From: Longimicrobiales bacterium
GTDB taxonomy: Bacteria; Gemmatimonadota; Gemmatimonadetes; Longimicrobiales; Gaopeijiaceae
Assembly (NCBI GenBank): GCA_029245345.1
Contig: JAQWPM010000021.1
Location: 310,001 to 374,000, forward strand
DNA length: 64,000 nt
Reading direction: 5' to 3'
Below, one piece after another: positions 53,456 to 63,444 of the stretch (the first letter of the stretch is position 1; every line of letters starts with the position of its first letter). The notes beneath the pieces are model-generated. The model was not told the origin of the DNA, did not search any database, and was given only the letters and a program-made list of their open reading frames with translations. Both the position numbers and the translations under genes were made by a program.

Positions 53456-54577
53456 TTATCCGCCCGAAGGCGACTCACCAACGGCTCGCATGAATTCGTT
53501 AGGCTCACCGGAGCGTTTAAGCGCTTCGTCCAGAGTGACCTCGCCCTGCATATAGAGCACCTGCAGCGAATCGTTCATCGTTTGCATGCCATGTTTCTTT
53601 CCCGCCTGCATGAGCGAGTAGACCTGGTGGACCTTGTCGTCCCGGATCAGCGCTCGGATGGCAGGCGTGCAGATCATAACCTCGCTTGCGCACACCCGAC
53701 CCTTCCCCTTCGCCTTGTGCAGCAGCGTCTGCGTGACGACTCCCTCCAGTACAAAAGATAGCTGCGTTCGGACCTGAGACTGTTGGTGCGCCGGAAAAGC
53801 GTCCACGATGCGGTTGATGGACTCGGCCGCGGAATTCGTGTGAAGCGTGGCAAGGACCAGGTGGCCAGTCTCCGCAATCGTCAGCGCCGCCGAGATCGTC
53901 TCTAGGTCCCGCATCTCACCGATGAGCACGACATCCGGGTCCTGCCGAAGCGCGTACTTGAGCGCAGAGGTGAAGCTCTCTGTGTCAGCCCCAATTTCCC
54001 GCTGGTTAACCATGCAGTTCTTGTGATGATGGACGAACTCGATCGGGTCCTCGATGGTGATGATGTGACCCCTTCGCTCCTTGTTCACCTTGTCGAGCAT
54101 CGCAGCGAGCGTCGTCGACTTACCACTCCCCGTCGCTCCCGTGACCAATACCAGCCCACGCGGACGTTCGGCGAGTTGACTCACCACCGGCGGCATCCCG
54201 AGCTTGTCCAGCGTCACGATCTCGTAAGGGATTTGCCGGATGGCCATCGCCACGCAGCCGCGCTGCTTGTACACGTTCCCCCGGAACCGCGAGAGGTTCT
54301 GGACGCCGAATGAGAAGTCGAGATCACCCTCGACTTCGAACTTCTTCTTCTGATTTTCGGTCAGAATCGAGTACGAGAGCGACAGCGTGTCCTTAGGGGT
54401 CAGAACCTGACGGCTCTTGGACTTGGTCAGATCTCCATCGACCCGAATCATGACCGGGTCCCCGACCGTGATGTGCAGATCGGACGCACCGCGCTGAATC
54501 ATCTCTTGAAGCAAGACTCGAAGACTGAGTTCTTGCTGTTGTGGCTGCTGTCCCTCCGGAGCGGCCGGCTGGTTCAT
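53456..54577 (-). CDS. pilT: Twitching-motility retraction ATPase PilT
   Basis: PilT powers pilus retraction, needed for twitching and DNA uptake. Residues 1-25 are a Gln/Pro-rich lead. Walker A is GATGSGKSTT, Walker B is in VLIGEMRDLET, and the C-terminal AIRALIRDDKVHQVYSLMQ segment matches the AIRNLIRE motif that distinguishes retraction ATPases from PilB. Length 373 is a little above average because of the N-terminal lead. It lies between pilB and pilC with short gaps. Confidence 0.95.
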   Translation of the reverse strand: MNQPAAPEGQQPQQQELSLRVLLQEMIQRGASDLHITVGDPVMIRVDGDLTKSKSRQVLTPKDTLSLSYSILTENQKKKFEVEGDLDFSFGVQNLSRFRGNVYKQRGCVAMAIRQIPYEIVTLDKLGMPPVVSQLAERPRGLVLVTGATGSGKSTTLAAMLDKVNKERRGHIITIEDPIEFVHHHKNCMVNQREIGADTESFTSALKYALRQDPDVVLIGEMRDLETISAALTIAETGHLVLATLHTNSAAESINRIVDAFPAHQQSQVRTQLSFVLEGVVTQTLLHKAKGKGRVCASEVMICTPAIRALIRDDKVHQVYSLMQAGKKHGMQTMNDSLQVLYMQGEVTLDEALKRSGEPNEFMRAVGESPSGG

Positions 54578-54612
54578 TCAGCGGTCCTTTCTAGTCTGTG
54601 AAGCACCGGAGT

Positions 54613-56337
54613 CTAGTCATCCGAAGCGGTGGTTTCTTTGATCAACTCTTCCATTGTGGTGACGCCCCTTTCGACCTTCTTCATGCCGTCTTCACGAAGC
54701 GTCAGCATGCCCTCTGACTGCGCGAGCAGCCGGATGTCGTCCGTCCCCATCTCCTTCATGATGGCCTTCCGAAGAGGCGAGGACATGATCATGACCTCGT
54801 AGAAGCCACAGCGGCCCTTGTATCCAATGCCGCCGCACTCCTTGCAGCCCTCACCTCTCATGAAGGTCTGCTTCTTCGCCCAATCCAACGGGACCTTGGC
54901 CGACTCGAAGTAGTCGTCGTCGTACGTGACCTCGACCCTACAGCTCTTGCAGATTCTCCGAGCGAGTCGCTGAGCCGTCAGGAGGTTCAGCGCGGACGCA
55001 ACGTTGAAGGGTTCAAGACCCATATCAATGAGCCGCGTTATGGTGGACGGCGTGTCGTTCGTGTGAAGCGTCGACAACACCAAGTGACCCGTCAGGGCGG
55101 CCTTAATTGCGATGCCGCCCGTCTCCAGGTCACGAATCTCACCCAGCATGATGATGTTCGGATCTTGCCGCAGGAACGCCTTGAGCGCCGCGGCAAACGT
55201 CATGCCGACCTGGTCACGCACCAACACCTGATTGATCCCGTAGAGGTTGAACTCGACCGGATCCTCAGCGGTCATGATGTTCGTGTCGATCGTGTTGATC
55301 TGTGACATCGCCGAGTACAGCGTGGTCGTCTTGCCGGAACCCGTAGGGCCGGTCACGAGGACCATGCCGTACGGCCGGCCAATCGCCCACAGGAAGTCTT
55401 CCTCAGCCTTTTTTTCGAAGCCGAAGGTGGTCAGATCGAAGGTCAGGTTCCCCTTATCGAGAATACGGAGAACGATCTTCTCACCGAAAATCACGGGCAA
55501 GACCGAGACGCGGAAGTCGACCACCTTGTTCTTCATCTTCAGCTTGATGCGCCCGTCCTGAGGCACCCGCCGCTCAGCGATGTTGAGATCCGCGAGAATC
55601 TTCACACGTGATGTCAGAGCCGCCTTCATCTTGTAGGGAGGCTTCATGACCTCCATCAAGGAACCATCAACCCGGTACCGGATTCGGATCTCTGACTCGA
55701 ACGGCTCAATGTGAATATCGGATACGCCCTTCAGAACCGCGTCGGTCAAAAGGCCGTTGATGAACTTTACGACCGGGGCAGAGTCGATTTCCGCCGCGAG
55801 GGCATTGTACGCCTCGTCGCCCTCCTCTTCCTCGATGATCTCGACGTCCTCATCACCCCAGGTGTCGAGCAGGTTGGCCATCTCCTCGTCATCTGATTTC
55901 CCGAAGTACTCCTCAAGGTGCTTCTTGAGCGTGTACTCTCCTACGATGACCGGCTCGATTTCGAGCTTCGTGATGAACTTCAAGTCATCGATGGCCGAGA
56001 AGTCGGTGGGGTTCGCCATCGCCACCGTAAGCATCCGGCCCACGCGCCGGAGCGGAAGCACCATGTGCTTCAGAGCCACATCGCCCGGGATGAGCTTCAG
56101 GATCTTCTCGTCAACCGTGACCTTGTCGAGGTCCACGGCCGGGACGCGGTACTGCTTGGAGAGCATCCGAGTCAGTTCTTCTTCCTGAACAAACCCGAGA
56201 TGCACTAATGCGTACCCGATGCGGTGGCCCTCGGTCTTCGCTACTGCCAGGCTCTCTCTCAGCTGTTCTTCAGTGATCAGTCCTTCACGGACGAACAAGT
56301 CGCCAAGACGGATCTCTTGAGCGCCCTTTGCTGCCAT
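54613..56337 (-). CDS. pilB: Type IV pilus assembly ATPase PilB
   Basis: PilB (GspE family) drives pilin polymerisation. The N-terminal MshEN-like domain (about 1-150) is followed by the ATPase domain with Walker A GPTGSGKTTT, Walker B in IIMLGEIRDLET, and the cysteine-rich zinc motif CKSC...CKECGG...C near residues 455-500. The ATG at 56337 is preferred over a TTG at 56343 because AGGAA lies at a suitable distance. The gene order pilB-pilT-pilC differs from the pilM-Q locus, 30 kb away. The 157-bp gap upstream should contain the promoter, but I see only weak boxes. Confidence 0.95.
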   Translation of the reverse strand: MAAKGAQEIRLGDLFVREGLITEEQLRESLAVAKTEGHRIGYALVHLGFVQEEELTRMLSKQYRVPAVDLDKVTVDEKILKLIPGDVALKHMVLPLRRVGRMLTVAMANPTDFSAIDDLKFITKLEIEPVIVGEYTLKKHLEEYFGKSDDEEMANLLDTWGDEDVEIIEEEEGDEAYNALAAEIDSAPVVKFINGLLTDAVLKGVSDIHIEPFESEIRIRYRVDGSLMEVMKPPYKMKAALTSRVKILADLNIAERRVPQDGRIKLKMKNKVVDFRVSVLPVIFGEKIVLRILDKGNLTFDLTTFGFEKKAEEDFLWAIGRPYGMVLVTGPTGSGKTTTLYSAMSQINTIDTNIMTAEDPVEFNLYGINQVLVRDQVGMTFAAALKAFLRQDPNIIMLGEIRDLETGGIAIKAALTGHLVLSTLHTNDTPSTITRLIDMGLEPFNVASALNLLTAQRLARRICKSCRVEVTYDDDYFESAKVPLDWAKKQTFMRGEGCKECGGIGYKGRCGFYEVMIMSSPLRKAIMKEMGTDDIRLLAQSEGMLTLREDGMKKVERGVTTMEELIKETTASDD

Positions 56338-56494
56338 TGGCAATCAGTTCCTGCTGCGGGGGACCGAGGATCGACTGAAGTCGCACCTACCAGCGTACAC
56401 AATACGGCTCGATACCGCCTCCCTACAAGGGATGAAAGTCCTCCGAAATCAAGAAAAGACAAGCGAGACGAACCACCCGGGACCCTTTGTGATG

Positions 56495-57142
56495 TCACGG
56501 CGACCGTCCGACTCGTACCAGCCCCTTGAGACGCGAAACGGTGGAAGGACCGACGCCCCGGACGCGGACCAGAGCTTCGACCGACCGGAACCGGTGTTTC
56601 CGCCGTTCAGCCAAGATTCGCGACGCCAACGCGGGCCCAATTCCTGGAAGGCTGGTGAGCGCCGCCGAATCCGCGCGATTCAGATCGATCTTCTGCACCA
56701 CAGAGGACACCGGGAGACGCATACTGCGTGAATTCCGCAGGCGGCCGCCCCCTCGGTCAGCGAGTCTCACAAAAGGGCGAACCTTCGCGAGGGTCCCTTG
56801 GCCCACTCCAGAAACTCGGACGAGATCTTCCACACTTAAGAAGGGGCCGTCACGCTCCCGCTCGGCGACGATTTCAGCAGCAGTGCCCGCCCCGACCCCG
56901 GGCAATCGATCGAGTTCGATCTCAGACGCCAGATTGGGGTCGAGCCACTCACCTTCCTCGAACCCCCGGCTCCGAGCCCGCTCCTCTCCCAACGAGGCCC
57001 GGCTCGAGTCGATGAGTTGGTCGATCCGAGCGGGCTCAGAGACCAGAGGCTCGCTTGTGGGTCGAGCCGCAACCCAACGAAAGACACTAACCGTCAGGAG
57101 GAAAAGGGCAGTCCTACGAAGGGCACGCGTTTCAGAATCCAT
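56495..57142 (-). CDS. comEA: ComEA-like DNA-binding protein with two helix-hairpin-helix domains
   Basis: ComEA binds incoming double-stranded DNA in the periplasm during transformation. The 215-residue protein has an N-terminal hydrophobic segment (about 10-25, signal or anchor). Two full HhH pairs follow, at 69-126 (LDRLPGVGAGTAAEI, VSGVGQGTLAKVRP) and 151-211 (KIDLNRADSAALTSLPGIGP, RGVGPSTVSRLKG). ComEA usually has one such domain, so this is a tandem version. It sits immediately upstream of pilB on the same strand, consistent with pilus-dependent DNA uptake. Confidence 0.85.
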   Translation of the reverse strand: MDSETRALRRTALFLLTVSVFRWVAARPTSEPLVSEPARIDQLIDSSRASLGEERARSRGFEEGEWLDPNLASEIELDRLPGVGAGTAAEIVAERERDGPFLSVEDLVRVSGVGQGTLAKVRPFVRLADRGGGRLRNSRSMRLPVSSVVQKIDLNRADSAALTSLPGIGPALASRILAERRKHRFRSVEALVRVRGVGPSTVSRLKGLVRVGRSP

Positions 57143-57195
57143 CCGACAGAGTCGTTACTCAAGCCGCTGAATTCCATGCCTGGATGGGCCGACGG

Positions 57196-60100
57196 CTATC
57201 GGATGGGAAGCACCCCGGCGGAGAACTGCAGCTCACCGAAGAGCATCAATTGGAATTGGGTCGAACCGGTCCGCTGGCCCACGAACGATTGACGGTCGTC
57301 AAAACTCATTTGGACACCAACTGCGAACCCGCCGATACTCGTGTCCATAGACAGATTTACAGTCTTACTGATCTGGTCCACGAACGGGACACATTCCAAA
57401 CGACCGGTCGTGGAGCGACAGTCGCGCTCGGAGCGGTAAAGCCCCAACAGCGAGAGCCGAATCGGACGATCGAGGTGACCCGCCAATCCCCACGGAGGCA
57501 CAAATTGGGAACTCACCGTGATGCGATGACTCGTCTCGTCTCGCTCGGTGTCACCCGTGGGATCAGTGCCCCGCCCTTCCCTGAGCTGCGCCTGATATCC
57601 GGTGACCAGCGTCCCAAGCCAGGAGATCGAGATGCTGATGGGTATGTCGACAGCCTCCTCGAAACGCCGTTGAAGACCAAGGCCACCGAAATCCGTGGAC
57701 CGTTCTGTACGAACGTAGCCCGAGGACAGGGTCACGCTGCGCATCCCTGTCATCTCCGGCATGTTCAGCGGGGGTAATTGAGCCCGGACATCAGGCCACC
57801 GTCGTTGCTGTATCTGTCGGTCGCTGCGGGTATCTAGAGTTACCGCATCCGTCCGGTTGTACGCGGCAGTGACATTCAAGCCACCAGGCAGCGTCGCTCC
57901 CGAAGACGCCGTCCACGTGGAGCGATCCGTCAGCGTCGCTGCTGTGTCGCCCGCGATGACGCGGAAGTCGTCTATCGAGCCCAGGCCGAACTGATACCCC
58001 GCGCCGGGGTTCACAGGATCGCGACTAAAACGAGACACGATCCCGTCAGCGTAGGTGACATTGATTGGACGCACCGCTCCGAGTGCGGACCTCAGCTGCG
58101 CCACCCCCGCAGTCTCTGTATCAAGAGCTGGACCCAACCACGCCTCCGCCAATCGAGCGGGACTGACCGCGATTGAGGCTCTCCAGTCCCTTTGTCCGCT
58201 GGCATTCCGTGTGAGGCTTAGCGTCGTATCCGTTTCCTCGACTCGTCTCTCCACGAAGTTCGTGTTCCGCGCGGACCGGTACTGTGTGGTCCAACTGAAG
58301 TCGTTGGTGACCCATGAGATGATCGATGGTCGGAATCCGACCCGGGAGATGAGGGAGCGGTTCGTCTCCCACCCCCAATCAAGGCCAGCTGCGTGGAATC
58401 TCTGGGCATCGATCAACGCCTGAACTCCCACATCGGAAACAGCCTCCTGGGCAGGGAGAATGTCGCGAATGGACAAGAATGTGAGGTCCGCCGTAAGCGG
58501 ACTCAGCGGACGAAAGCGCGCGTCAGCCGCGGTCTGGAAGGCCTCTCTGGGAGCCCGGGTCACCAACGCGAGCGAGTCATCCGGATGGGAGATGATTCGG
58601 TCGAACCGGAGAATCCGATTGTCGAGTCGCGAATAGCTGGTTCCAACAGATACCCTCTCCGGTGTGAGCCTGAGACGCGACCCAAGAATCTTGTCCTCCA
58701 GGAAACCGGGGAGAAGGGTGCGAACGGTGCCCTCTGCGAAATCTGGGATGATGGAGACCTCCCTCCTCTCTGGTTCATGCGCCCAGGACAAGCCAGCCTC
58801 TACGCCGTCGGTGTCGTATTCGGTGGTCACCGAGGAGCCTGCCGTCGACGCATACGACAGTCGAGCTCCGAGTCCATCCATGAGAAGCCCCACCCATGGG
58901 TTGGGGGATTCCGTCCGTTTTCTGAAGGACACCCCGACACGAGTCTGGCGAGACTCGGTGGCACGAAGGTCTCGGAGTTGGTCGGCGCGGACATCGGAAT
59001 TCGCCAAGAAACGCGGCGCCTGTGACGACCGGTCATGGTCCAATGTCACCGGCATGTCGACGCCCCACCCCGACGGCATCCACCGGTCCAAGGCGAGTTC
59101 TGAACTCAGATTGACATTTCGGTCATTCTGGTACGTCGGCTCATCCCGGAGCTGCCGGAAGAAGGCCCCACGACTCGTCACGCTCAGACGCGACGACAGC
59201 ACCCCTCCCCCATCCAGTTCCACGTCGAACGAGGTCGCCAGTCCCGCATCACGAACCGATCGTCCCAGCCTGAGTTCGTCGACCCACACCTCTCCAGATA
59301 TGGAGGCAAAGCCTTCATTCCAAATCCCGAGGGAAATTTCTCGGACCGCTGCGAGATTGGGTGCGCGTCCGCGGTCGCGCAGCACCACCGCGTAGGTGGA
59401 GTCCGATGCCCAAACGGTGATCGGCGGATCGCCTGGGCCAGGCGGGCTGAGTAGGAGCGACTCTTCCGCTCGCTGCCGAAGATCGAACCACTCACCGAAG
59501 TCAATATGGACTTCAGGCAACCAATCACCCGGAGTCACCCCGGCCGGGTTCGAAGGCGGCTGGAGCGGAGTTCGGAACAAATAGAAATTCTCTTCGTCGC
59601 TCCCAACCTTGAGATAGAAATAGTGCGGACGATCAGGTCCGAAATCACCGTCTCGCGGCACGACCCACATGCGCGCCTCTCGGTACGCCAGAAAATTGCG
59701 GGGTCGCTGAGGGAAGCGATGGTAGACCTCCGCACGAGCGCCCGGCGCGACATCTTCGAACGTGATGCCGAGCGACTTCTCGTTGAACTCGATGCCCTGC
59801 CCTGAGATCGCGATCGTGGGGTCTACCAGTTCCTCTAGAACTCCAGGAGGCGACGCGTAGGACTCGCCCTCTGTCACACGCGAAACCGTCGAGACCTCCA
59901 TGCGGCCGAATCCAGACAGCGTGTCTCCGACGATTCCGTCCAAAACACCTTCTCCGGATCGCTTGATCCAGCGCGACCCCACGAGTCGCATTCGGGCGAT
60001 CTGGAGACGCTGATTCCGAGCGCCGGCCAGTGTGAAACGCATGTGACGGACGGCACGCATGTCGGATTCGCTGAACGCGCCGCCGACCTCGACCGAACCG

Positions 60101-63100
60101 GCACCCCGCAATGGGATGCGGTAGAGCTGGAAGTCGGTACCCGTCTCTTGCCTGGTTCGAGCGAGAAACGGTGAGGAGCCATCCAAACGCACGACGTAGC
60201 GGAGGTGGCGTTCCTGAAAGTCGGGGTTGCCGTCCTGATCCAGGTCTTCGCTGTCCTGTCGCCCGTTACCCCGTGTGCAGTTCGAGCGTGGATCCCCGAT
60301 TCGATAGATCTGAGCACGCTGGCCCTCGCAGCTCTCGCCCCAAACACCCCGCCGGTCGGCCTCATCACTCCAGATCTCACCTTTTCGCGGATCCGCTTCC
60401 TGGTCGAGGATGCCCAACCCCCATGCTTCCCCATCGTCCATGCGTGTACCGCTGGTTTGCCCAAGCGAGTCCACAAAGAAGGCATCTTCGCTAACGGTCC
60501 CAAGGTCGAGCACGAGCGTGAGTTCATCCGCACCGGAAGCATAGAATTCGATGAACTCGGTCTTCGTCATGTCGAGGCCGTTTCGAGACAGCGACGTCGT
60601 CATCGACCTCCACGACGGACCCTCGACGAGACCCTGCCCGAAGGAGAGGATCATCCCTGGTTCTCGAATCTCCGAACCGGCGACGCGGATCTGCCGGTCG
60701 ATATCCATGCGGGGGAAGAAGCCCTCATGGACACCTACGCTGTCCCCGAGCACGGACTCGACCACCCAAGAATGTTGCCAAGCCAGAGGAACGGATGTCG
60801 AACCGTTCAGGGCGGGGGGAAGTACAGACTGCGCCCCGACACGCGACGTCGGGGCACTTCCTGTGACCCAACTGGAGGAAAGCAGTGAAACCGGAAGTTG
60901 AGACGCGGCATCAAAGTCATCCAAGAAGGCGCGGTCGGACGTATTCGGGTTGGGCAGAGAAACCGCGAACTCCCCGGCAATGGAAAGGGATGTCTCCCCA
61001 TCGAAGCGAAGCCCTGGAAGCCCGTCCAAGACACGATCGAACCACTCGACCGGGGCCTGATACGACCCGCTGACACCTCCCAAGAGCGTGGCGCCAGGCT
61101 CGGTGCCCAGAACGGGTCGAGTCACCACCGAACGCTCCGACCGATACAAGCCGAGAACATCGATCCCGCCGCGGCCAAACAAGTCGACATGACTGCGCAT
61201 GCCAAAGACTTGCGTAGGTGAGACCTGAAACAAGGAACGCTGCTCCCAAGTCGCCCGCACCGAGGCGTTGGGGTTGGACGCGAAGAGCTGTTCCGCCTCC
61301 AAGAGCGTGACCTGACCCACGTCGTAGTCGATTTGATAGTCGACTCCCGAACTCAGGAGGCGCTCCCCCAAGAAGATCCGCTCGCTTCCGTCTCGAATGC
61401 CAAAGGCACCCAAGGAGAACGACGAAATGACGCCTTGGCTGCGCAATCGATAGGCTAGTGTCAACCTGAATCGCCCACCGTTGTCGCGCTCGAAGGGATC
61501 GTCCTCCACGTAGATCCGGTCGTTCGCGTCATCCGCGAGCACCTGTGCAGTCTCAAGCTCGGTGAGTCCCAAGGAGGGCAGCGGAGGCGGCTCGGCGAAT
61601 GGGCGGAGTGTGGGAAAAATGACAAAGGTCCCCTGCACCGTCGGCTGAGCGTCGAAGAACTCGTCGCCAGGGGAATACACGAAGGACTCGTCGAGGTCAT
61701 CGGCTGGAGCCTCTTCATCCAGTCCGAGCAGCCGTAGGAACGTCAAGTCCTCCCCGGTGGGCCCACGCTTAAACGTCCGCCCCGCCGACGGCTCGCCGAG
61801 CGAGATCGTGAGGTCGACCGATCCTGGCTCGACGTCTGGCGAGCCGGACACCCGATAGACCTGGTGCATTTCCTGGTCCCACGTCGGTTGCCCCGGCTGG
61901 TGATTGGCGCCCGATGCCTTGAGCAACCGTAACTGTGGCCGTCCACCGGCGTTGTGAATCCGCTCAGGATTGTAGTCCCCCACGGTGTCGCCGACCGCCG
62001 TGATATAGGTGACACCCAGCATTTCGTCGCGTGAGAGGGGCGCACGAAGCGCCAGCCACAGCCCGCTCGGGTGTACGAAATAGTCGAGGCCGGGCTGCAG
62101 GTACCTGAACCAACCGGATTCCGTGGTAGTGACGCCATCTCGCTCCGCCGTCACATCCGCCTGGATGAAGCCTTCCACCTGCTGTTGGAAGGCCGGATCG
62201 TCCTCGAAGCGGTACAGCTGAATCGGCTCAGTTCCTGGGGATACACCAACCGGCGCGTGGGACGGGTCGAGCGAGAGAACGTCGACGTGCGGATAGTCCT
62301 CGATGTCTTCGGGGTCGATGAGGAAGAAGAACTGTCCACGAACGTAGTCCGCGTCGTCCAAGACGAGTGTGTCTTCCTGCACGAACGCACGCTGATCACC
62401 CAGACCCGTCAGCTGGAAGACACGCGAATTCAGGTCTCCGCGTTGCTGTGCCCAGACTGCCTGGAACTCCATGGGGCCGAGCTGCCCGTCCGCCTGGAAA
62501 CCGAAATTCCCGGCCGGGATACCTTCGGTGAGAAAGCGCGACCGGGGCAGGTTGAACGTCACGTCACCCACTTCTAACCGGCGGAGTATGTCATCTTCCC
62601 CGCCTTCGTAGAAGATGTTGATACGGTTGGCAGCGTCGAATTCGCGGCTCTGGTCGAAATCGACATCGACTCGAACCCGGTCGGCGATCGTGCCATCCAT
62701 CTGCACGCCGAACCGCGCGTCCGGCGTAAGTTGAGGTATGAGGTTGGGATTACAACTGACCTTGAACTGATTGTCGCATGGCTGGAACCGGGTCCAATCC
62801 CCCCCGAGTTCCATCCGACTCGTGACGTTCAACGCCAAGTCGGCATACTCCGTCCGGAAGCGCGGTGAGCCACCCTGTGCCTGCGGATTCGCGAACGCAG
62901 CTTCGCGCGGGCTGATGGGCCGCGGCGGTAAGAACGCATCGACTCCGAGCTCCCCAGTCCGGCGGCCTGCTGCTACCCAACGGACCACTTCGGACGAAAG
63001 CGACGCAGAAGCCAGAGTCCCGCCCGGCCATCGAGCACCGAACACCCACGGGCGCTGCCGTGAACCGACGCCGCCGTCGCTGACGGGGAGACGGGTCATA

Positions 63101-63300
63101 CCCAACCGCACATGAGGTTCTTCAGCCGTCGCGGTGAGTCCGATGCGCACCGAGACTGGAAGCTCGGAAAGGTCCCTCCTGAGAATGGAATCGCGGGACG
63201 CTTGTCGAACCTGGAGCGTCTCCACAGATGCCCCTCTCGCACCCTCAACCCACAAGGGCGAGAGCGTGGCAGCGATCAGAATCAGTAGGAGTTTCGACAC
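57196..63300 (-). CDS. sprA: Giant SprA-like outer-membrane protein
   Basis: A 2034-residue exported protein starting with GTG at 63300 and a signal peptide (KLLLILIAATLSPLWVEGAR). Segments match the SprA family of the type IX secretion translocon: FGVQMDGTIADRVRVDVDFD, NIFYEGGEDDILRRLEVGD (with the VGDVTFNLPRS continuation) and RAFLDDFDAA in the middle, and many alternating beta-strand stretches consistent with a very large barrel. SprA of Bacteroidota is ~2400 residues, so this one is shorter. No other T9SS gene (porV, gldK-N, porU) occurs in this window. Function as a T9SS pore here is inference. A role in a different export route cannot be excluded. Confidence 0.8.
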   Translation of the reverse strand: MSKLLLILIAATLSPLWVEGARGASVETLQVRQASRDSILRRDLSELPVSVRIGLTATAEEPHVRLGMTRLPVSDGGVGSRQRPWVFGARWPGGTLASASLSSEVVRWVAAGRRTGELGVDAFLPPRPISPREAAFANPQAQGGSPRFRTEYADLALNVTSRMELGGDWTRFQPCDNQFKVSCNPNLIPQLTPDARFGVQMDGTIADRVRVDVDFDQSREFDAANRINIFYEGGEDDILRRLEVGDVTFNLPRSRFLTEGIPAGNFGFQADGQLGPMEFQAVWAQQRGDLNSRVFQLTGLGDQRAFVQEDTLVLDDADYVRGQFFFLIDPEDIEDYPHVDVLSLDPSHAPVGVSPGTEPIQLYRFEDDPAFQQQVEGFIQADVTAERDGVTTTESGWFRYLQPGLDYFVHPSGLWLALRAPLSRDEMLGVTYITAVGDTVGDYNPERIHNAGGRPQLRLLKASGANHQPGQPTWDQEMHQVYRVSGSPDVEPGSVDLTISLGEPSAGRTFKRGPTGEDLTFLRLLGLDEEAPADDLDESFVYSPGDEFFDAQPTVQGTFVIFPTLRPFAEPPPLPSLGLTELETAQVLADDANDRIYVEDDPFERDNGGRFRLTLAYRLRSQGVISSFSLGAFGIRDGSERIFLGERLLSSGVDYQIDYDVGQVTLLEAEQLFASNPNASVRATWEQRSLFQVSPTQVFGMRSHVDLFGRGGIDVLGLYRSERSVVTRPVLGTEPGATLLGGVSGSYQAPVEWFDRVLDGLPGLRFDGETSLSIAGEFAVSLPNPNTSDRAFLDDFDAASQLPVSLLSSSWVTGSAPTSRVGAQSVLPPALNGSTSVPLAWQHSWVVESVLGDSVGVHEGFFPRMDIDRQIRVAGSEIREPGMILSFGQGLVEGPSWRSMTTSLSRNGLDMTKTEFIEFYASGADELTLVLDLGTVSEDAFFVDSLGQTSGTRMDDGEAWGLGILDQEADPRKGEIWSDEADRRGVWGESCEGQRAQIYRIGDPRSNCTRGNGRQDSEDLDQDGNPDFQERHLRYVVRLDGSSPFLARTRQETGTDFQLYRIPLRGAGSVEVGGAFSESDMRAVRHMRFTLAGARNQRLQIARMRLVGSRWIKRSGEGVLDGIVGDTLSGFGRMEVSTVSRVTEGESYASPPGVLEELVDPTIAISGQGIEFNEKSLGITFEDVAPGARAEVYHRFPQRPRNFLAYREARMWVVPRDGDFGPDRPHYFYLKVGSDEENFYLFRTPLQPPSNPAGVTPGDWLPEVHIDFGEWFDLRQRAEESLLLSPPGPGDPPITVWASDSTYAVVLRDRGRAPNLAAVREISLGIWNEGFASISGEVWVDELRLGRSVRDAGLATSFDVELDGGGVLSSRLSVTSRGAFFRQLRDEPTYQNDRNVNLSSELALDRWMPSGWGVDMPVTLDHDRSSQAPRFLANSDVRADQLRDLRATESRQTRVGVSFRKRTESPNPWVGLLMDGLGARLSYASTAGSSVTTEYDTDGVEAGLSWAHEPERREVSIIPDFAEGTVRTLLPGFLEDKILGSRLRLTPERVSVGTSYSRLDNRILRFDRIISHPDDSLALVTRAPREAFQTAADARFRPLSPLTADLTFLSIRDILPAQEAVSDVGVQALIDAQRFHAAGLDWGWETNRSLISRVGFRPSIISWVTNDFSWTTQYRSARNTNFVERRVEETDTTLSLTRNASGQRDWRASIAVSPARLAEAWLGPALDTETAGVAQLRSALGAVRPINVTYADGIVSRFSRDPVNPGAGYQFGLGSIDDFRVIAGDTAATLTDRSTWTASSGATLPGGLNVTAAYNRTDAVTLDTRSDRQIQQRRWPDVRAQLPPLNMPEMTGMRSVTLSSGYVRTERSTDFGGLGLQRRFEEAVDIPISISISWLGTLVTGYQAQLREGRGTDPTGDTERDETSHRITVSSQFVPPWGLAGHLDRPIRLSLLGLYRSERDCRSTTGRLECVPFVDQISKTVNLSMDTSIGGFAVGVQMSFDDRQSFVGQRTGSTQFQLMLFGELQFSAGVLPIR

Positions 63301-63444
63301 GCGTCAGATCAACCGACGAACAGAGTGACGAAAAAGGGTGTAGGGAGTGACGACAATCAAACGCAGTGCCTTGAGCAGTGCGGTCGCAGCCGGCTAGCTT
63401 CCGGTTCCCTGAAGACCCGAAAAAGGAAAGTCTGTGACGCAAAG

